A DNA stretch of 64,000 bases. It comes from Ruminococcus sp. AF46-10NS. GTDB lineage: Bacteria; Bacillota; Clostridia; Lachnospirales; Lachnospiraceae. The stretch covers positions 29,203 to 93,202 of the forward strand of contig NZ_QRNF01000011.1 in assembly GCF_003474435.1 (NCBI RefSeq), given 5' to 3'. Below the pieces are notes generated by a model. The model was not told where the DNA came from and made no database searches. It saw only the letters and a program-made list of their open reading frames with translations. Shown piece by piece: positions 34,123-43,850 of the stretch. The translations under genes were made by a program, and so were the position numbers. Positions within the stretch are counted from its first letter, which is position 1; the number at the start of each line of letters is the position of its first letter.

Positions 34123-35967
34123 ATGAAAAAGGCAAAACGTTGTCTGATTGCAGTGGTGTCAGGTGTACTTGTAGCATCTGCTGTCTTGTCTGGATGTGGA
34201 CAGTCAAAGAAAGAAGTATCTAAAAATGATGATCATCTTACCGTTTATCTGTGGGAAAATCGTTTGATGAAAAATATTGCACCCTATATCCATGAACAGT
34301 TTCCTGATCAGGATATTGAATTTATTATTGGTAACAATGATACCGATTTATACAGTTATTTTAAAGAACATGATGAATTACCGGATATCATAACAGTACG
34401 TCGATTCTCTGGAACAGATGCACAGGACTTACAGCCTTATCTTATGGATTTTGCTTCTTATGATGTTGTTTCCAAGTATTATTCTTATGCGGTGCAATAT
34501 TATAAGAATGAGGAGGATGAAATCCAGTGGCTGCCAATCTGTGGTATTCCGCAGACGATCATTGCCAACAAAACACTGTTTGATCAGTATGGCGTAAAGA
34601 TTCCAGAAAATTATGAGGAATATGTACAGGCCTGTCAGCAGTTTTATGATAATGGCATAAAACCGTATTCCATGGATCTTGGCGAAGACTGGTCTAATAA
34701 TGAGATCATCCAGGCGGCGGCAATCGGTGAGTTCACAAGCCTGGATGGTATTGAATGGCGAAACGGTGCAGAGACTGCATCGGATGAAGTAAAGTTTGAT
34801 GATGCATTATGGAAACGTATTTTTTCAGAAACCAGCCAGTTTCTGAAAGACTCGCACTTTGGTAAAGAAGATATCGATATTGACGTCGATACAGGAATCC
34901 AGATGTTTGTCGAGGGAAAATCAGCAATGTTTCATGGACATCCGACGGTTATGCAGCAGCTGCAGAAACAGATGGATGCGGAGCTGACCCGTATTCCTTA
35001 TTTTTCACAGACATCGGATGAATCCTATGTGTACATGACTCCGTCCTTAAACATTGCATTTAACAAAAACCTGGAAAAAGACCGGGAGAAACTGGATACT
35101 GCACTGGATGTGCTGGATTGTATGATTTCAGAAGAGGGGCAAAAACTGATTGCGGATGGAAGCGGTGTTATTTCATTGAATACAGATGTTCCAACCATGA
35201 TGCAGGATGTGCCTGGACTGGAAGAGGAAATTAACAATAATGCTGTTTATATCCGATATTCCGCTCAAAAGTCATTTGATTCAAGCCTTGAGGCTGTTCA
35301 CGGATTACTGTCAGGGGAGATGGATGAAACACAGGCTTATGATACTTTGCGCAGTGTAATGAATCGTAAAGATCCAGAAGAAAAAGCAACGGTGAATTTT
35401 GAAAATGAATATTCCATTTCACTGAACGATAGAAATGGCCGTGATGCAGCATCTTCCATTTTAACTACGATCAGAGAAGAAAATGAGGCACAGCTGGCTC
35501 TGGTACCATATTATTATTTCACTTCTTCTATGTACAAAGGAGAATGCACTAATAGCCGGGTTGGCATGATGACAGCGAAGAGTTCAGATACAGCATTATA
35601 TTTTGCAAAAATTAATGGTAAACAGGTTTATGAACTCGTGGAAAATTATCTCGCTGATGCTGATGAGATTTTTTACGTAACCAATAAATACGAATTACCA
35701 ATTGCATCCGGTATGAAAATGATCGTCAGTCAAGAGGAAAGTGGATTTTCGTTAAAGGACTTAACAGTTAATGATAAGAAAATAGACAAAGAAAAGGAAT
35801 ACTCGATTCTTCTTACAGACACCACAATGTCTGTTTTGAAAAAAATAAATCCGAAATGTGAGATTGAACAGCTTAAAGATACCACATTATCAAGTGCATG
35901 GACCGAAGCAATGTCAAAAGGACAGCAGCCGCCAGCACCGGAAGACTATATAGAGGTTGAACAGTAA
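34123..35967 (+). CDS. Solute-binding lipoprotein fused to a 5'-nucleotidase-C-like domain
   Basis: A 614-residue secreted lipoprotein. The signal peptide ends in a lipobox LSGC with the lipidated cysteine at C25. Residues 40-400 are a family 1 extracellular solute-binding fold (LTVYLWENRLMKNIAPYIHEQFPD, WLPICGIPQTIIANKTLFDQYG, MFVEGKSAMFHGHPTVMQQL). Residues 450-610 resemble the C-terminal substrate domain of 5'-nucleotidases (AKINGKQVYELVENYL, YELPIASGMKMIV). No ABC permease follows; instead two sensor kinases do, so it may be a ligand-presenting sensor subunit. Start 34123 chosen for the signal peptide and GAGG upstream. Controlled by the c-di-GMP riboswitch. Confidence 0.8.
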   Translation: MKKAKRCLIAVVSGVLVASAVLSGCGQSKKEVSKNDDHLTVYLWENRLMKNIAPYIHEQFPDQDIEFIIGNNDTDLYSYFKEHDELPDIITVRRFSGTDAQDLQPYLMDFASYDVVSKYYSYAVQYYKNEEDEIQWLPICGIPQTIIANKTLFDQYGVKIPENYEEYVQACQQFYDNGIKPYSMDLGEDWSNNEIIQAAAIGEFTSLDGIEWRNGAETASDEVKFDDALWKRIFSETSQFLKDSHFGKEDIDIDVDTGIQMFVEGKSAMFHGHPTVMQQLQKQMDAELTRIPYFSQTSDESYVYMTPSLNIAFNKNLEKDREKLDTALDVLDCMISEEGQKLIADGSGVISLNTDVPTMMQDVPGLEEEINNNAVYIRYSAQKSFDSSLEAVHGLLSGEMDETQAYDTLRSVMNRKDPEEKATVNFENEYSISLNDRNGRDAASSILTTIREENEAQLALVPYYYFTSSMYKGECTNSRVGMMTAKSSDTALYFAKINGKQVYELVENYLADADEIFYVTNKYELPIASGMKMIVSQEESGFSLKDLTVNDKKIDKEKEYSILLTDTTMSVLKKINPKCEIEQLKDTTLSSAWTEAMSKGQQPPAPEDYIEVEQ

Positions 35968-35969
35968 AA

Positions 35970-38264
35970 GTGGAGATAGAACAAAAGGTAAACAAAAGAA
36001 AAAAAATAACAAGGCTGTTGCTTATACTACTTATGATTCTTTTAAGCTTAGTTTGTATAAAGTATCTTATAAGTAAGTCTAAGAAGTATATCAGCGAAAA
36101 TGGAAAAAGCAGTATGGGAGCTGTTATTGACCAGATACAGCAGACCTATGATCTTCAGGTGAGTGGATACTACAGCCAGCTGCAGTTGGTTGAGGAATTT
36201 TTACTTCATGAGAGGGAGCTGTCTCTTGAAACGGATATGAACAAAAGTTTCTTTGAAGCATGGGAAAAAGAATCGGAAAGTACACTTATATTCCTTCAGG
36301 AAAATGGTCAGGCAATATCAGCAGGTGGAACAAAAATGCGGATTGATATGCCAAGTAAATTTCTGCTGGACTTAAAGAATGGATACAATATTGGAAAACT
36401 GGTGCGTCTTGATTATGATCAGAAGAAAAAAGACGGTTATCTGGTTGCGATTCCATGTCAGGAATACACGATCAATGGGGAAACTTATACGGCAATTGGA
36501 ACTGTGTATGATCATTCGAAACTGGATTCCATGTTAAAACTGAAAGGTTATGATGGGAAAGCATATTTGTTCATGCTGGATGATGACGGAAATATAACGT
36601 ATACGAACCTGAGTGGTGATAAATACCAGCGTAATTATTCTTTGTTAAAACATTTAAAAGGGGAACAGGCTATTACAGAAGAAGAGGCTGATTTGCTCAA
36701 AAAGAAGTTTGATAACGGAGAATCCGGAGTTGCACTTTTGGGAAAACAGAACCCCTATTATCTGGGGTATTGCCCGATAGAAAGCAACAACACCATTTTG
36801 GTATGCATTGTGGAAAAGGGAGTTGTTGACAATGTGCTGATGGATTACCAGAAGACGGTGTTGTTTACAACAATACTCATGGCAGGTTTTATACTTTTAC
36901 TTTTTGCCGGATTATTCTACAGTATTTCCAGACTTAGTCTTGCAGATCAAAAAGCAGAATATGAAAAAAGGAATAATGAACTTCATTTACAAACAATGAA
37001 GGAAATGGAAGTAGTCAATCAAAAACTGAAAAAGGCAAAGAACGCTGCAACAGAGGCTTTACAGACAGCGGAAAATGCAAATAAGGCGAAAACGGATTTC
37101 CTTTCTAATATGTCACATGATATTCGTACACCTATGAATGCAATCATTGGTATTACATCTTTGATCAGACATGATGCAGGTAATAAAGCAAAAGTTATAG
37201 AGTATGCAGATAAAATAGATATTTCATCACAGCATCTGTTGGGAATTATCAATGACGTTCTGGATATGAGTAAGATTGAGGCAGGAAAAACAGTCTTCAA
37301 GTATTCTGACTTTTCTATTCTGGATTTTGTACAGGAGCTTGACACTATGTTTCATTCTCAAATATATGAAAAGAAGCAGACGCTTACAATCATAAAAGAA
37401 AATATTCAGCATGAGTGGGTGAATGGGGATCAGGTTCATTTGATGCAGATTTTCAGTAATCTGCTGTCTAATGCCATAAAATATACGCAGGAAGGTGGAA
37501 AAATTCAGCTTCTGGTAGAAGAATGTGAGACAAATTCATCTGTCTATGCAAAGTACCGTTTCTTAGTTAGCGATAATGGCTTGGGAATATCGGCAGATTT
37601 CAAAGAGATAATCTTTGATCCGTTTACCCGCGCTGAAAATTCTGTGACGAATAAGATACAGGGAACCGGACTTGGAATGGCGATTACCAGAAATCTGGTT
37701 GAAGCAATGGGAGGCACCATTGATGTGGAGAGTGAACTGGGGCAGGGAAGCTGTTTTGAGGTTCTCATGGATCTGAAAATTGCAGAGGATAGAACGGTTG
37801 CTCTGGCGGTACAGGAAGAAACAGATGAGCAGGATGGAAATATTCTGCAGGGAATGAGGTTCCTGTGTGCAGAAGATAATGAGATAAATGCGGAAATCTT
37901 GACGGAATTGTTAAAGATTGAAGGTGCGGAATGTACCATCTGTGAAAATGGCGAAGAGATTTTGAAAGCATTTGAACAGTCTGCTCCAGGTGATTATGAC
38001 ATGATCCTGATGGACATACAGATGCCTGTTATGAATGGCTATGAGGCGACGAAGGAAATCCGCAGAAGTTCCCATGAACTGGCAAAGACGATTCCGATCA
38101 TTGCCATGACTGCGAATGCATTTTCAGAGGACATTCAGCATTCTCTGGCAGCCGGTATGAATGCACATGTTTCAAAACCGGTTGAGATGAAGGTGCTGGA
38201 AAAGACGATCAGAAGCATAAAATCCGGCGGGGGGGGCACCGAACCGCAGGTCACTGAACAGTGA
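35970..38264 (+). CDS. Hybrid histidine kinase with extracellular Cache-like sensor
   Basis: A 764-residue membrane kinase beginning with GTG 2 bases after the lipoprotein stop. A transmembrane helix (about 17-34) and a second (about 295-317) flank an extracellular domain of Cache-like size. A coiled coil (QKAEYEKRNNELHLQTMKEMEVVNQKL) leads to HisKA with H385 in NMSHDIRTPMNAI, an ATPase domain (GTGLGMAI), and a receiver with phospho-acceptor D682 in LMDIQMP. Hybrid kinases need an HPt relay, which the gene at 41239 can supply. The lipoprotein upstream is its likely ligand partner (inference). Confidence 0.9.
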   Translation: MEIEQKVNKRKKITRLLLILLMILLSLVCIKYLISKSKKYISENGKSSMGAVIDQIQQTYDLQVSGYYSQLQLVEEFLLHERELSLETDMNKSFFEAWEKESESTLIFLQENGQAISAGGTKMRIDMPSKFLLDLKNGYNIGKLVRLDYDQKKKDGYLVAIPCQEYTINGETYTAIGTVYDHSKLDSMLKLKGYDGKAYLFMLDDDGNITYTNLSGDKYQRNYSLLKHLKGEQAITEEEADLLKKKFDNGESGVALLGKQNPYYLGYCPIESNNTILVCIVEKGVVDNVLMDYQKTVLFTTILMAGFILLLFAGLFYSISRLSLADQKAEYEKRNNELHLQTMKEMEVVNQKLKKAKNAATEALQTAENANKAKTDFLSNMSHDIRTPMNAIIGITSLIRHDAGNKAKVIEYADKIDISSQHLLGIINDVLDMSKIEAGKTVFKYSDFSILDFVQELDTMFHSQIYEKKQTLTIIKENIQHEWVNGDQVHLMQIFSNLLSNAIKYTQEGGKIQLLVEECETNSSVYAKYRFLVSDNGLGISADFKEIIFDPFTRAENSVTNKIQGTGLGMAITRNLVEAMGGTIDVESELGQGSCFEVLMDLKIAEDRTVALAVQEETDEQDGNILQGMRFLCAEDNEINAEILTELLKIEGAECTICENGEEILKAFEQSAPGDYDMILMDIQMPVMNGYEATKEIRRSSHELAKTIPIIAMTANAFSEDIQHSLAAGMNAHVSKPVEMKVLEKTIRSIKSGGGGTEPQVTEQ

Positions 38265-38358
38265 CAAATGGATTTGATGCGGCAGTGCAATTTTATTAAA
38301 CCAGGAGGTTGACAAGGAGACGTATAGAGAAATATATTTGACAGACAGGAGATTTAAT

Positions 38359-41187
38359 ATGATTTCGAGAGCAAAGAAATATGTGGCAGTGTTACTGGTT
38401 TTTGTATGCGTGTGTATGATATTTTCTCCCCAGACTGCATATGCAGCCGAGGACAGTTCGCAGCATGAAACTGTCAAAGTCGGTTTCTTTGCCATGGATG
38501 GTTATCATGTGATGGATGAAGAAGGGAACCGCAGTGGGTATGGCTATGATTTTCTTCGGCTGATGGCCCGTTATTGGGATGTAGATTACGAATATGTCGG
38601 ATATGATAAGAGCTGGGATGATATGCAGAAGATGCTTGAAGATGGCGAGATCGACATGGTAACATCTGCCCGCAAAACACCGGACAGAGAAGAAAAGTTT
38701 GGTTTTTCACGTCCGATCGGAACCAATTATGGGATGTTGACCGTCCGCAGTGACAACAGCACGATTGTGGACGGCGATTACAGCACTTACAACGGTATGC
38801 GTGTGGCGCTTTTGAACGGAAACACCCGGAATGAAGAGTTTGCGGATTTTGCAGACAACAAAGGATTTACATATGTTCCATCTTATTTTGATACGACCGC
38901 AGAGATGGAGGAAGCCCTTCAGAGCGAAAAAGTTGATGCGATTGTTACCAGTTCTCTGAGAAAAACAAACAATGAGCGAATCGTGGAGAAATTTGGCAGC
39001 AGCGATTTCTATGTCATTGTTAAAAAGGGCAATACAGAATTGCTGAATGAGATCAATTATGCGATCGATCAGATGAATGCGGTTGAGGGTGACTGGAAAA
39101 CGACGCTTTACAATAAAAATTATGAAAGCATAGAAACTAAGAATCTGGAATATACGGAGAAAGAAAAAAGTATTATTTCACAGTATTCCAAGGACAACCC
39201 GCTTCATGTTCTGTGTGATCCGACCCGTTATCCATATTCTTATAATGAAAATGGTGAGATGAAGGGTATTATCCCGGATTACTTCCGGAAAATTGCAGAC
39301 TATGCCGGGATTTCCTATGAGTTTCTTACACCTGCCACCAGAGATGAGTATATTGCCTATCAGAAAAATAAGGAAACCACAGATATGAGCATCGATGCGC
39401 GCCTGGAAACAGATAACTATGCTGAGACGAATAAATGGGGGATTACTGCACCTTTCATTACGATGCAGCTGGCAAGGGTGACACGGCGTGACTTTGATGG
39501 AAAAATTAATGTTGTTACTACTGTTGACCAGACAGCATCAAAGTCAATTGAAGATGCAATGGCACCCGGTGCAGAAAAACTGATGTGCAGTACCCGACAG
39601 GAAATGATGGAAGCTGTCCGTAAGGGTAAAGCAGATGCTGCCTTCGTCTACTATTACATGGCACAGGCGTTTGTGAACAGTGACACTACGGGCACCATGA
39701 CATATACTATGCTGGAACAGCCTACATTCACCTACCGCATGGTAATTTCATCAACTGAGAACCATGCACTGGCTGGTATTCTGACGAAAGCAATGTATGC
39801 CATGCCCCAAAATCTTGTTGAAGATCTTGCAGCACAGTATACCACATACAAAGCAACAGAGCTGACATTTGTTGACTGGATCCGTCTGCATCCTGTTGTT
39901 ACTGTTTGGGTTCTTCTTATTTTTGGATGGCTACTGACTATTATAGCTGGGACAATGGTGCGTCTCAGTGCAAGAAAAAAAGCTCAGAAGGCGGACCAGG
40001 AGAAAGCTGAGGAAATGGCGGAACTGGCAGAGCATGCACAGGCTGCAAACAAGGCCAAAACAGCATTTCTGTCACATATGTCCCATGATATGAGGACACC
40101 GATGAATGCAATCATAGGATTTACCGGTATTGCAATGAAAAACAATCCGTCAGACGAAGTGAAAAATTGTCTGGAAAAGATTGACGAAAGCTCAGAGCAT
40201 TTACTGTCGCTGATCAATGATTTATTAGATCTGACCCGCATCGAAAGTGGAAAAGTGAATTACAATCCAGTACCGGCGGATGTGAAAAACATTACAGATT
40301 CTGTATTGGATATTACAAAAGGCTTTCTTACGAACAGGGATATCAACTTTAAGATTCAGCGTGAAGAAGCAAAGATTCCAAATGTACTTGCGGATCCTGC
40401 ACGCCTGCGTGATGTGCTGGTCAATATTCTGAGCAATGCCGTGAAATTCACTCCGGATGGAGGGACGATTACATTTGAAGCCCGGTGTCAGGAAAAAGGC
40501 GGGGATGGATATATAAATATGCGTTACCGCATTTCGGATACTGGTATTGGCATGAGTGAGGAATTTACAAAAGAAGTTTTTGAGGAATTTGCACAGGAAG
40601 ATTCCGATGTGAGAACGCAGTACCATGGAGTTGGACTGGGGATGGCTATCGTAAAGAAGTATGTAGATATGATGGGTGGAACCATTTCCGTGCAGAGTAA
40701 AAAGCATGAGGGAACCACATTTACTGTGGATATTCCTTTGGAAATTACAGATAAGGAATGTAATAAATCAGACACAGGTTTTTCTGAAAAGGTAAATCTT
40801 ACAGGTGTGAATGTCCTTCTTGCAGAGGATAATGAACTGAATGCAGAGATTGCTGCCGTGCAGTTGGAAGAGTTCGGGATGAATGTAGAAAGAGCTGTGG
40901 ATGGAAAGAATGCTGTTGAGATTTTCAGAAATCATCCGGAAGGCACATTTGATGTAATCCTGATGGATATCATGATGCCTGAAATGAATGGTTATGAAGC
41001 GGCAAAAGCAATCAGGGCAATGAATGACAGACCGGATGGAAAAAACATTCCTATTATAGCAATGACAGCTAATTCATTTGCAGAAGATGTTCAGGCATCA
41101 CTGGATGCAGGAATGAACGCACATTTGTCAAAGCCGATTGTGATTGATGAAGTTATAAAAATGATTTTAAGGTATGTATATAATTGA
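38359..41187 (+). CDS. Hybrid histidine kinase with tandem periplasmic-binding (SBP_bac_3) sensors, BvgS/EvgS-like
   Basis: A 942-residue protein. The start at 38359 (MISRAKKYVAV) is preferred over TTG at 38338 because AGGAG lies 8 bases before it. A cleavable signal peptide ends near AYA-AE (residue 30). Two amino-acid-binding-type domains follow (VKVGFFAMDGYHVMDEEGN... and PLHVLCDPTRYPYSYNENGEMKG...), then one membrane helix (about 515-537), HisKA with H576 in HMSHDMRTPMNAI, ATPase, and a receiver with D870 in LMDIMMP. The layout resembles Venus-flytrap kinases of the BvgS type. Probably senses a small solute. Confidence 0.92.
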   Translation: MISRAKKYVAVLLVFVCVCMIFSPQTAYAAEDSSQHETVKVGFFAMDGYHVMDEEGNRSGYGYDFLRLMARYWDVDYEYVGYDKSWDDMQKMLEDGEIDMVTSARKTPDREEKFGFSRPIGTNYGMLTVRSDNSTIVDGDYSTYNGMRVALLNGNTRNEEFADFADNKGFTYVPSYFDTTAEMEEALQSEKVDAIVTSSLRKTNNERIVEKFGSSDFYVIVKKGNTELLNEINYAIDQMNAVEGDWKTTLYNKNYESIETKNLEYTEKEKSIISQYSKDNPLHVLCDPTRYPYSYNENGEMKGIIPDYFRKIADYAGISYEFLTPATRDEYIAYQKNKETTDMSIDARLETDNYAETNKWGITAPFITMQLARVTRRDFDGKINVVTTVDQTASKSIEDAMAPGAEKLMCSTRQEMMEAVRKGKADAAFVYYYMAQAFVNSDTTGTMTYTMLEQPTFTYRMVISSTENHALAGILTKAMYAMPQNLVEDLAAQYTTYKATELTFVDWIRLHPVVTVWVLLIFGWLLTIIAGTMVRLSARKKAQKADQEKAEEMAELAEHAQAANKAKTAFLSHMSHDMRTPMNAIIGFTGIAMKNNPSDEVKNCLEKIDESSEHLLSLINDLLDLTRIESGKVNYNPVPADVKNITDSVLDITKGFLTNRDINFKIQREEAKIPNVLADPARLRDVLVNILSNAVKFTPDGGTITFEARCQEKGGDGYINMRYRISDTGIGMSEEFTKEVFEEFAQEDSDVRTQYHGVGLGMAIVKKYVDMMGGTISVQSKKHEGTTFTVDIPLEITDKECNKSDTGFSEKVNLTGVNVLLAEDNELNAEIAAVQLEEFGMNVERAVDGKNAVEIFRNHPEGTFDVILMDIMMPEMNGYEAAKAIRAMNDRPDGKNIPIIAMTANSFAEDVQASLDAGMNAHLSKPIVIDEVIKMILRYVYN

Positions 41188-41238
41188 TTAGCAGAGGTTC
41201 ATGAATTAATGGAATACAATTGACAGGAGGACTAAAAT

Positions 41239-41592
41239 ATGACAATGCGAGAGTGCTATGAAGCTATTGGAGGAAACTATGAAGATGTCCTGGGACGCCT
41301 TCACAGCGAAGCACTGATTCGGAGATTTACATTAAAGTTCCTTGAAGATCAGAGTTATATACAGTTAAAACAGGCATTGGAAAATAAAAATTTTGAAGAT
41401 GCTTTTCGCAGTGCACACACACTGAAAGGGGTTTGCCAGAATCTTTCTTTTGACCGTCTGTATGAGGTTAGTAACGATTTAACAGAACTTTTGAGAGATA
41501 GGACCGGAGAGCAGTCGGGGATACCAGAGGCTATGAAAAAAGTAACAGAAGTATATGAGATGACGATTGAAGAAATAAAGAAGGGAATGTAG
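41239..41592 (+). CDS. HPt domain phosphotransfer protein
   Basis: A 117-residue four-helix HPt protein. The phosphorylated histidine is H60 in FRSAHTLKGVCQNLSF, the standard HPt signature. It would shuttle phosphate from the receiver domains of the two upstream hybrid kinases to a final response regulator, which begins 86 bases later but is truncated. AGGAGG precedes the ATG. Confidence 0.9.
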   Translation: MTMRECYEAIGGNYEDVLGRLHSEALIRRFTLKFLEDQSYIQLKQALENKNFEDAFRSAHTLKGVCQNLSFDRLYEVSNDLTELLRDRTGEQSGIPEAMKKVTEVYEMTIEEIKKGM

Positions 41593-41677
41593 CATTAAGC
41601 GATGCGACATGACTTTCTGCCTTGAATCAAGTGCTTGGAACTTCATAAAAACCGTATGTATAAAGGAAAGTAAAAAT

Positions 41678-41845
41678 ATGGATAAAAGGCAAAGAGTACT
41701 GATTGTTGATGATGCAAAGCTCAATAGGGATATATTGAAGGAGATTCTCGGAGAAACTTATAATTATCTGGAAGCCGAAAATGGAAATCAGGCAGTCCAG
41801 ATGCTAGGAGAAAATATTGGAATTGATCTGATGTTTTTAGGATAA
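41678..41845 (+). pseudogene. Response regulator receiver truncated by IS200/IS605 insertion
   Basis: The first 55 residues of a receiver domain (MDKRQRVLIVDDAKLNRDILKEILG...). The acidic pair VDD is present, but the frame stops at GIDLMFLG, exactly where family members continue with LD and the phospho-acceptor aspartate. Insertion-element sequence follows at once, and the missing 3' part is not found beyond the element, so the insertion was accompanied by deletion or a later join. Without the aspartate it cannot accept phosphate. AAAGGAAAG precedes the ATG. Confidence 0.75.
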
Positions 41846-42044
41846 AAAGCGGGAATCCTCGGCAATTCAATTACCGAGATGAAAGCGTAAACTGTGCATA
41901 TCTGCACTCATAATAAATAGAAATAACAAAACGGTTTTCGTTCAATTTTCTCCTATAAAAGCTTTCTATAAAAGCCCTTTCTATAAAAAGCTGTATCCAG
42001 CATTATAAAAAAGAAAATATGTTCGATATTTCGTTGCGGAATTT

Positions 42045-42587
42045 TTGATATCATGGTACACTAAAGAAAATCTTATACATTACCGCACTTGTGTGTGCAA
42101 TATTAATTACCATATGGTATGGTCGGTAAAATACCGGCGGAAGATATTAAATGCGGAGGTCGAGGCATATCTGCAGGAACTGGTGCAGGAGATCGCAGAA
42201 GATAAGGGCTTTACGGTCCAGCTGTTTGAATGTGGGGAAGGAGACCATGTACACTGTTTTGTGTCAGCCCCTCCGAAATTATCCATAACTGCGATCGTGA
42301 AATACCTGAAGGGGATCTTCGGCAGGAAACTTTTCGAACGTTTTCTGGAAATAAGGAACCAGCTTTGGAAAGGGGAGCTGTGGAACCATTCCTATTATGT
42401 GGAAACGGTCGGATCTGTATCGGAAGAAAATATCCGCAGGTATATCGAACATCAGAGCAAGCTACTGATACGATGGAGGAGAGGAAATGCTGCTGTCAAA
42501 GAAAACATCCATAAAGGTCAGCCGGGAATATGCGAATCTCATCGGGCATATGTGCTATGCAGCATCCAAGCTCTGGAATGTCTGTAA
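42045..42587 (+). CDS. tnpA: IS200/IS605 transposase TnpA (Y1 HUH family)
   Basis: A Y1 transposase that cuts and joins single-stranded DNA. The HUH motif is HVH in EGDHVHCFVSAPP, and the probable catalytic tyrosine is in NIRRYIEHQ. The N-terminus contains YHMVWSVKYRRKIL. The open frame begins with TTG at 42045, and no ATG in good context was found. The C-terminal 45 residues after EHQ look non-native; a one-base shift would instead end at 42514, so a frameshift near 42455 is possible. It overlaps tnpB by about 100 bases. Confidence 0.85.
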   Translation: MISWYTKENLIHYRTCVCNINYHMVWSVKYRRKILNAEVEAYLQELVQEIAEDKGFTVQLFECGEGDHVHCFVSAPPKLSITAIVKYLKGIFGRKLFERFLEIRNQLWKGELWNHSYYVETVGSVSEENIRRYIEHQSKLLIRWRRGNAAVKENIHKGQPGICESHRAYVLCSIQALECL

Positions 42588-43742
42588 TTACGAGCGTCAG
42601 CATTACAAAGAAACCGGGATGGAGCAGTATCCGGACTGGTATTATCAGAAAAAAGCCCATAAAGAGGATCTGTGGTATAAACAGCTCCCGTCCCAGACCG
42701 CCCAGGAAGTCTGTAAGCTGCTGGACAAGGCATGGAAATCTTTTTATGCCCTGAAAAGATCCGGAGGGATCGAGACTCCCAGACCGCCGCGGTTTAAGCA
42801 GAAAAGTATCCCCATTACCTATATGCAGATGGGGATCGCGCATGAAAGGGATATGGGCAGAGTCCGCCTTTCCATTCCAAAGGCATTAAAAAAATATATG
42901 GAAGAAACGTATCAGATCCATGAAAGATTTCTTTACCTTGAAAATAAGATCTTCAGGGACATGGATCAGATCAAACAGATACAGATCTATCCGCCAGAGA
43001 AGGGAAATTGTAAAATCATAGTTGTTTATGAGATCCCTGACCAGGAAGAACTTCCACAGAACGGACATGAACTGTCTATTGATCTGGGGCTTCACAACCT
43101 TATGACGTGTTATGATTCTGGAAATGGGAAGACGTTTATCCTGGGCAGGAAGTACCTTGCGCTGGAAAGATATTTCCATAAAGAGATCGCAAGGGTGCAG
43201 GCCCGGTGGTATGGGCAGCAGTCCGGAAAGGGAGTAAAACATCCGGTCACATCAAAACATATCAGGAAGTTATATAAGAGAAAACAAGACTCAGTAACGG
43301 ACTATCTGCACAAGGTCACAAGGTATCTTGCAGAATACTGCCGGGAACGAGGGATCACGTGTGTTGTTGCAGGGGATATCCGGAACATCCGGAGAGAAAA
43401 AGACCTTGGACACAGGACAAACCAGAAGTTTCACAGTCTGCCGTATAACAGGATCTATATCATGCTGGAATATAAGCTGAAAAGATATGGGATCCGTTTC
43501 GTAAAGCAGGAAGAAAGTTATACCAGCCAGTGCAGCCCACTGTCACCGGAAGTGGGGAAAAGATATGCAGAACCGTCCAACCGGAAAGAGAGAGGACTGT
43601 ACAGGGATGGAAACAGAGTTATAACGCAGATGCCGTAGGGGCATATAATATCCTGAGAAAATATCACTCCGTATGCGGAGTGAAAAAAGAACTGTCCGTA
43701 ACCGGACTGAAAACACCGGAAATAATAAAAGTAGCTGTATAG
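42487..43742 (+). CDS. tnpB: RNA-guided endonuclease TnpB, divergent zinc-finger-poor type (frameshifted near 43612)
   Basis: About 418 residues when one A is restored in the AAA run at 43611-43613; as given, the frame stops at 43638. RuvC-like residues are visible: D in LSIDLGLHNL, E in KQEESYTSQC, and D in SYNADAVGAYNIL. The usual four zinc-binding cysteines are not present: only TSQCSPLSPEVGKRYAEPSNRKERGLY remains. TnpB proteins cut DNA guided by an RNA from the element's right end. The start MLLSKKTSIKVSREYANL is typical of the family. Confidence 0.85.
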
Positions 43743-43850
43743 CTCTAAAGAGCAGGCAGTAGTGGTGTCATGGATACACCCTGAAAAAAGGCGGTATCCC
43801 GCCTTGATTCAGATGCTCTGGTAACTCAGTTGCCGAGTAATTCACCTCAT
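43742..43850 (+). ncRNA. Putative right-end element RNA (reRNA/omega RNA) of the IS605 element
   Basis: Directly after tnpB the sequence folds into three hairpins: GCTCTAAAGAGC, GGTGT..ATACACC, and AAGGCGGTATCCCGCCTT, followed by the right-end hairpin. TnpB guide RNAs normally derive from this position, with the guide taken from DNA beyond the right end. No promoter inside it was identified, and such RNAs are often processed from the tnpB transcript. Confidence 0.5.

Larger units (their letters stand above)
41846..43850 (+). mobile_element. IS200/IS605-family insertion sequence
   Basis: An element of about 2 kb carrying tnpA and tnpB in the same orientation. The left end holds the hairpin CTCGG...CCGAG (41859-41879) and the right end a related imperfect hairpin CTCTGGTAACTCAGTTGCCGAG (43811-43832), consistent with subterminal hairpins recognised by Y1 transposases. 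Exact ends are approximate. It interrupts the response regulator gene. TnpB has a one-base frameshift, so this copy may be damaged or misread. Confidence 0.8.
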
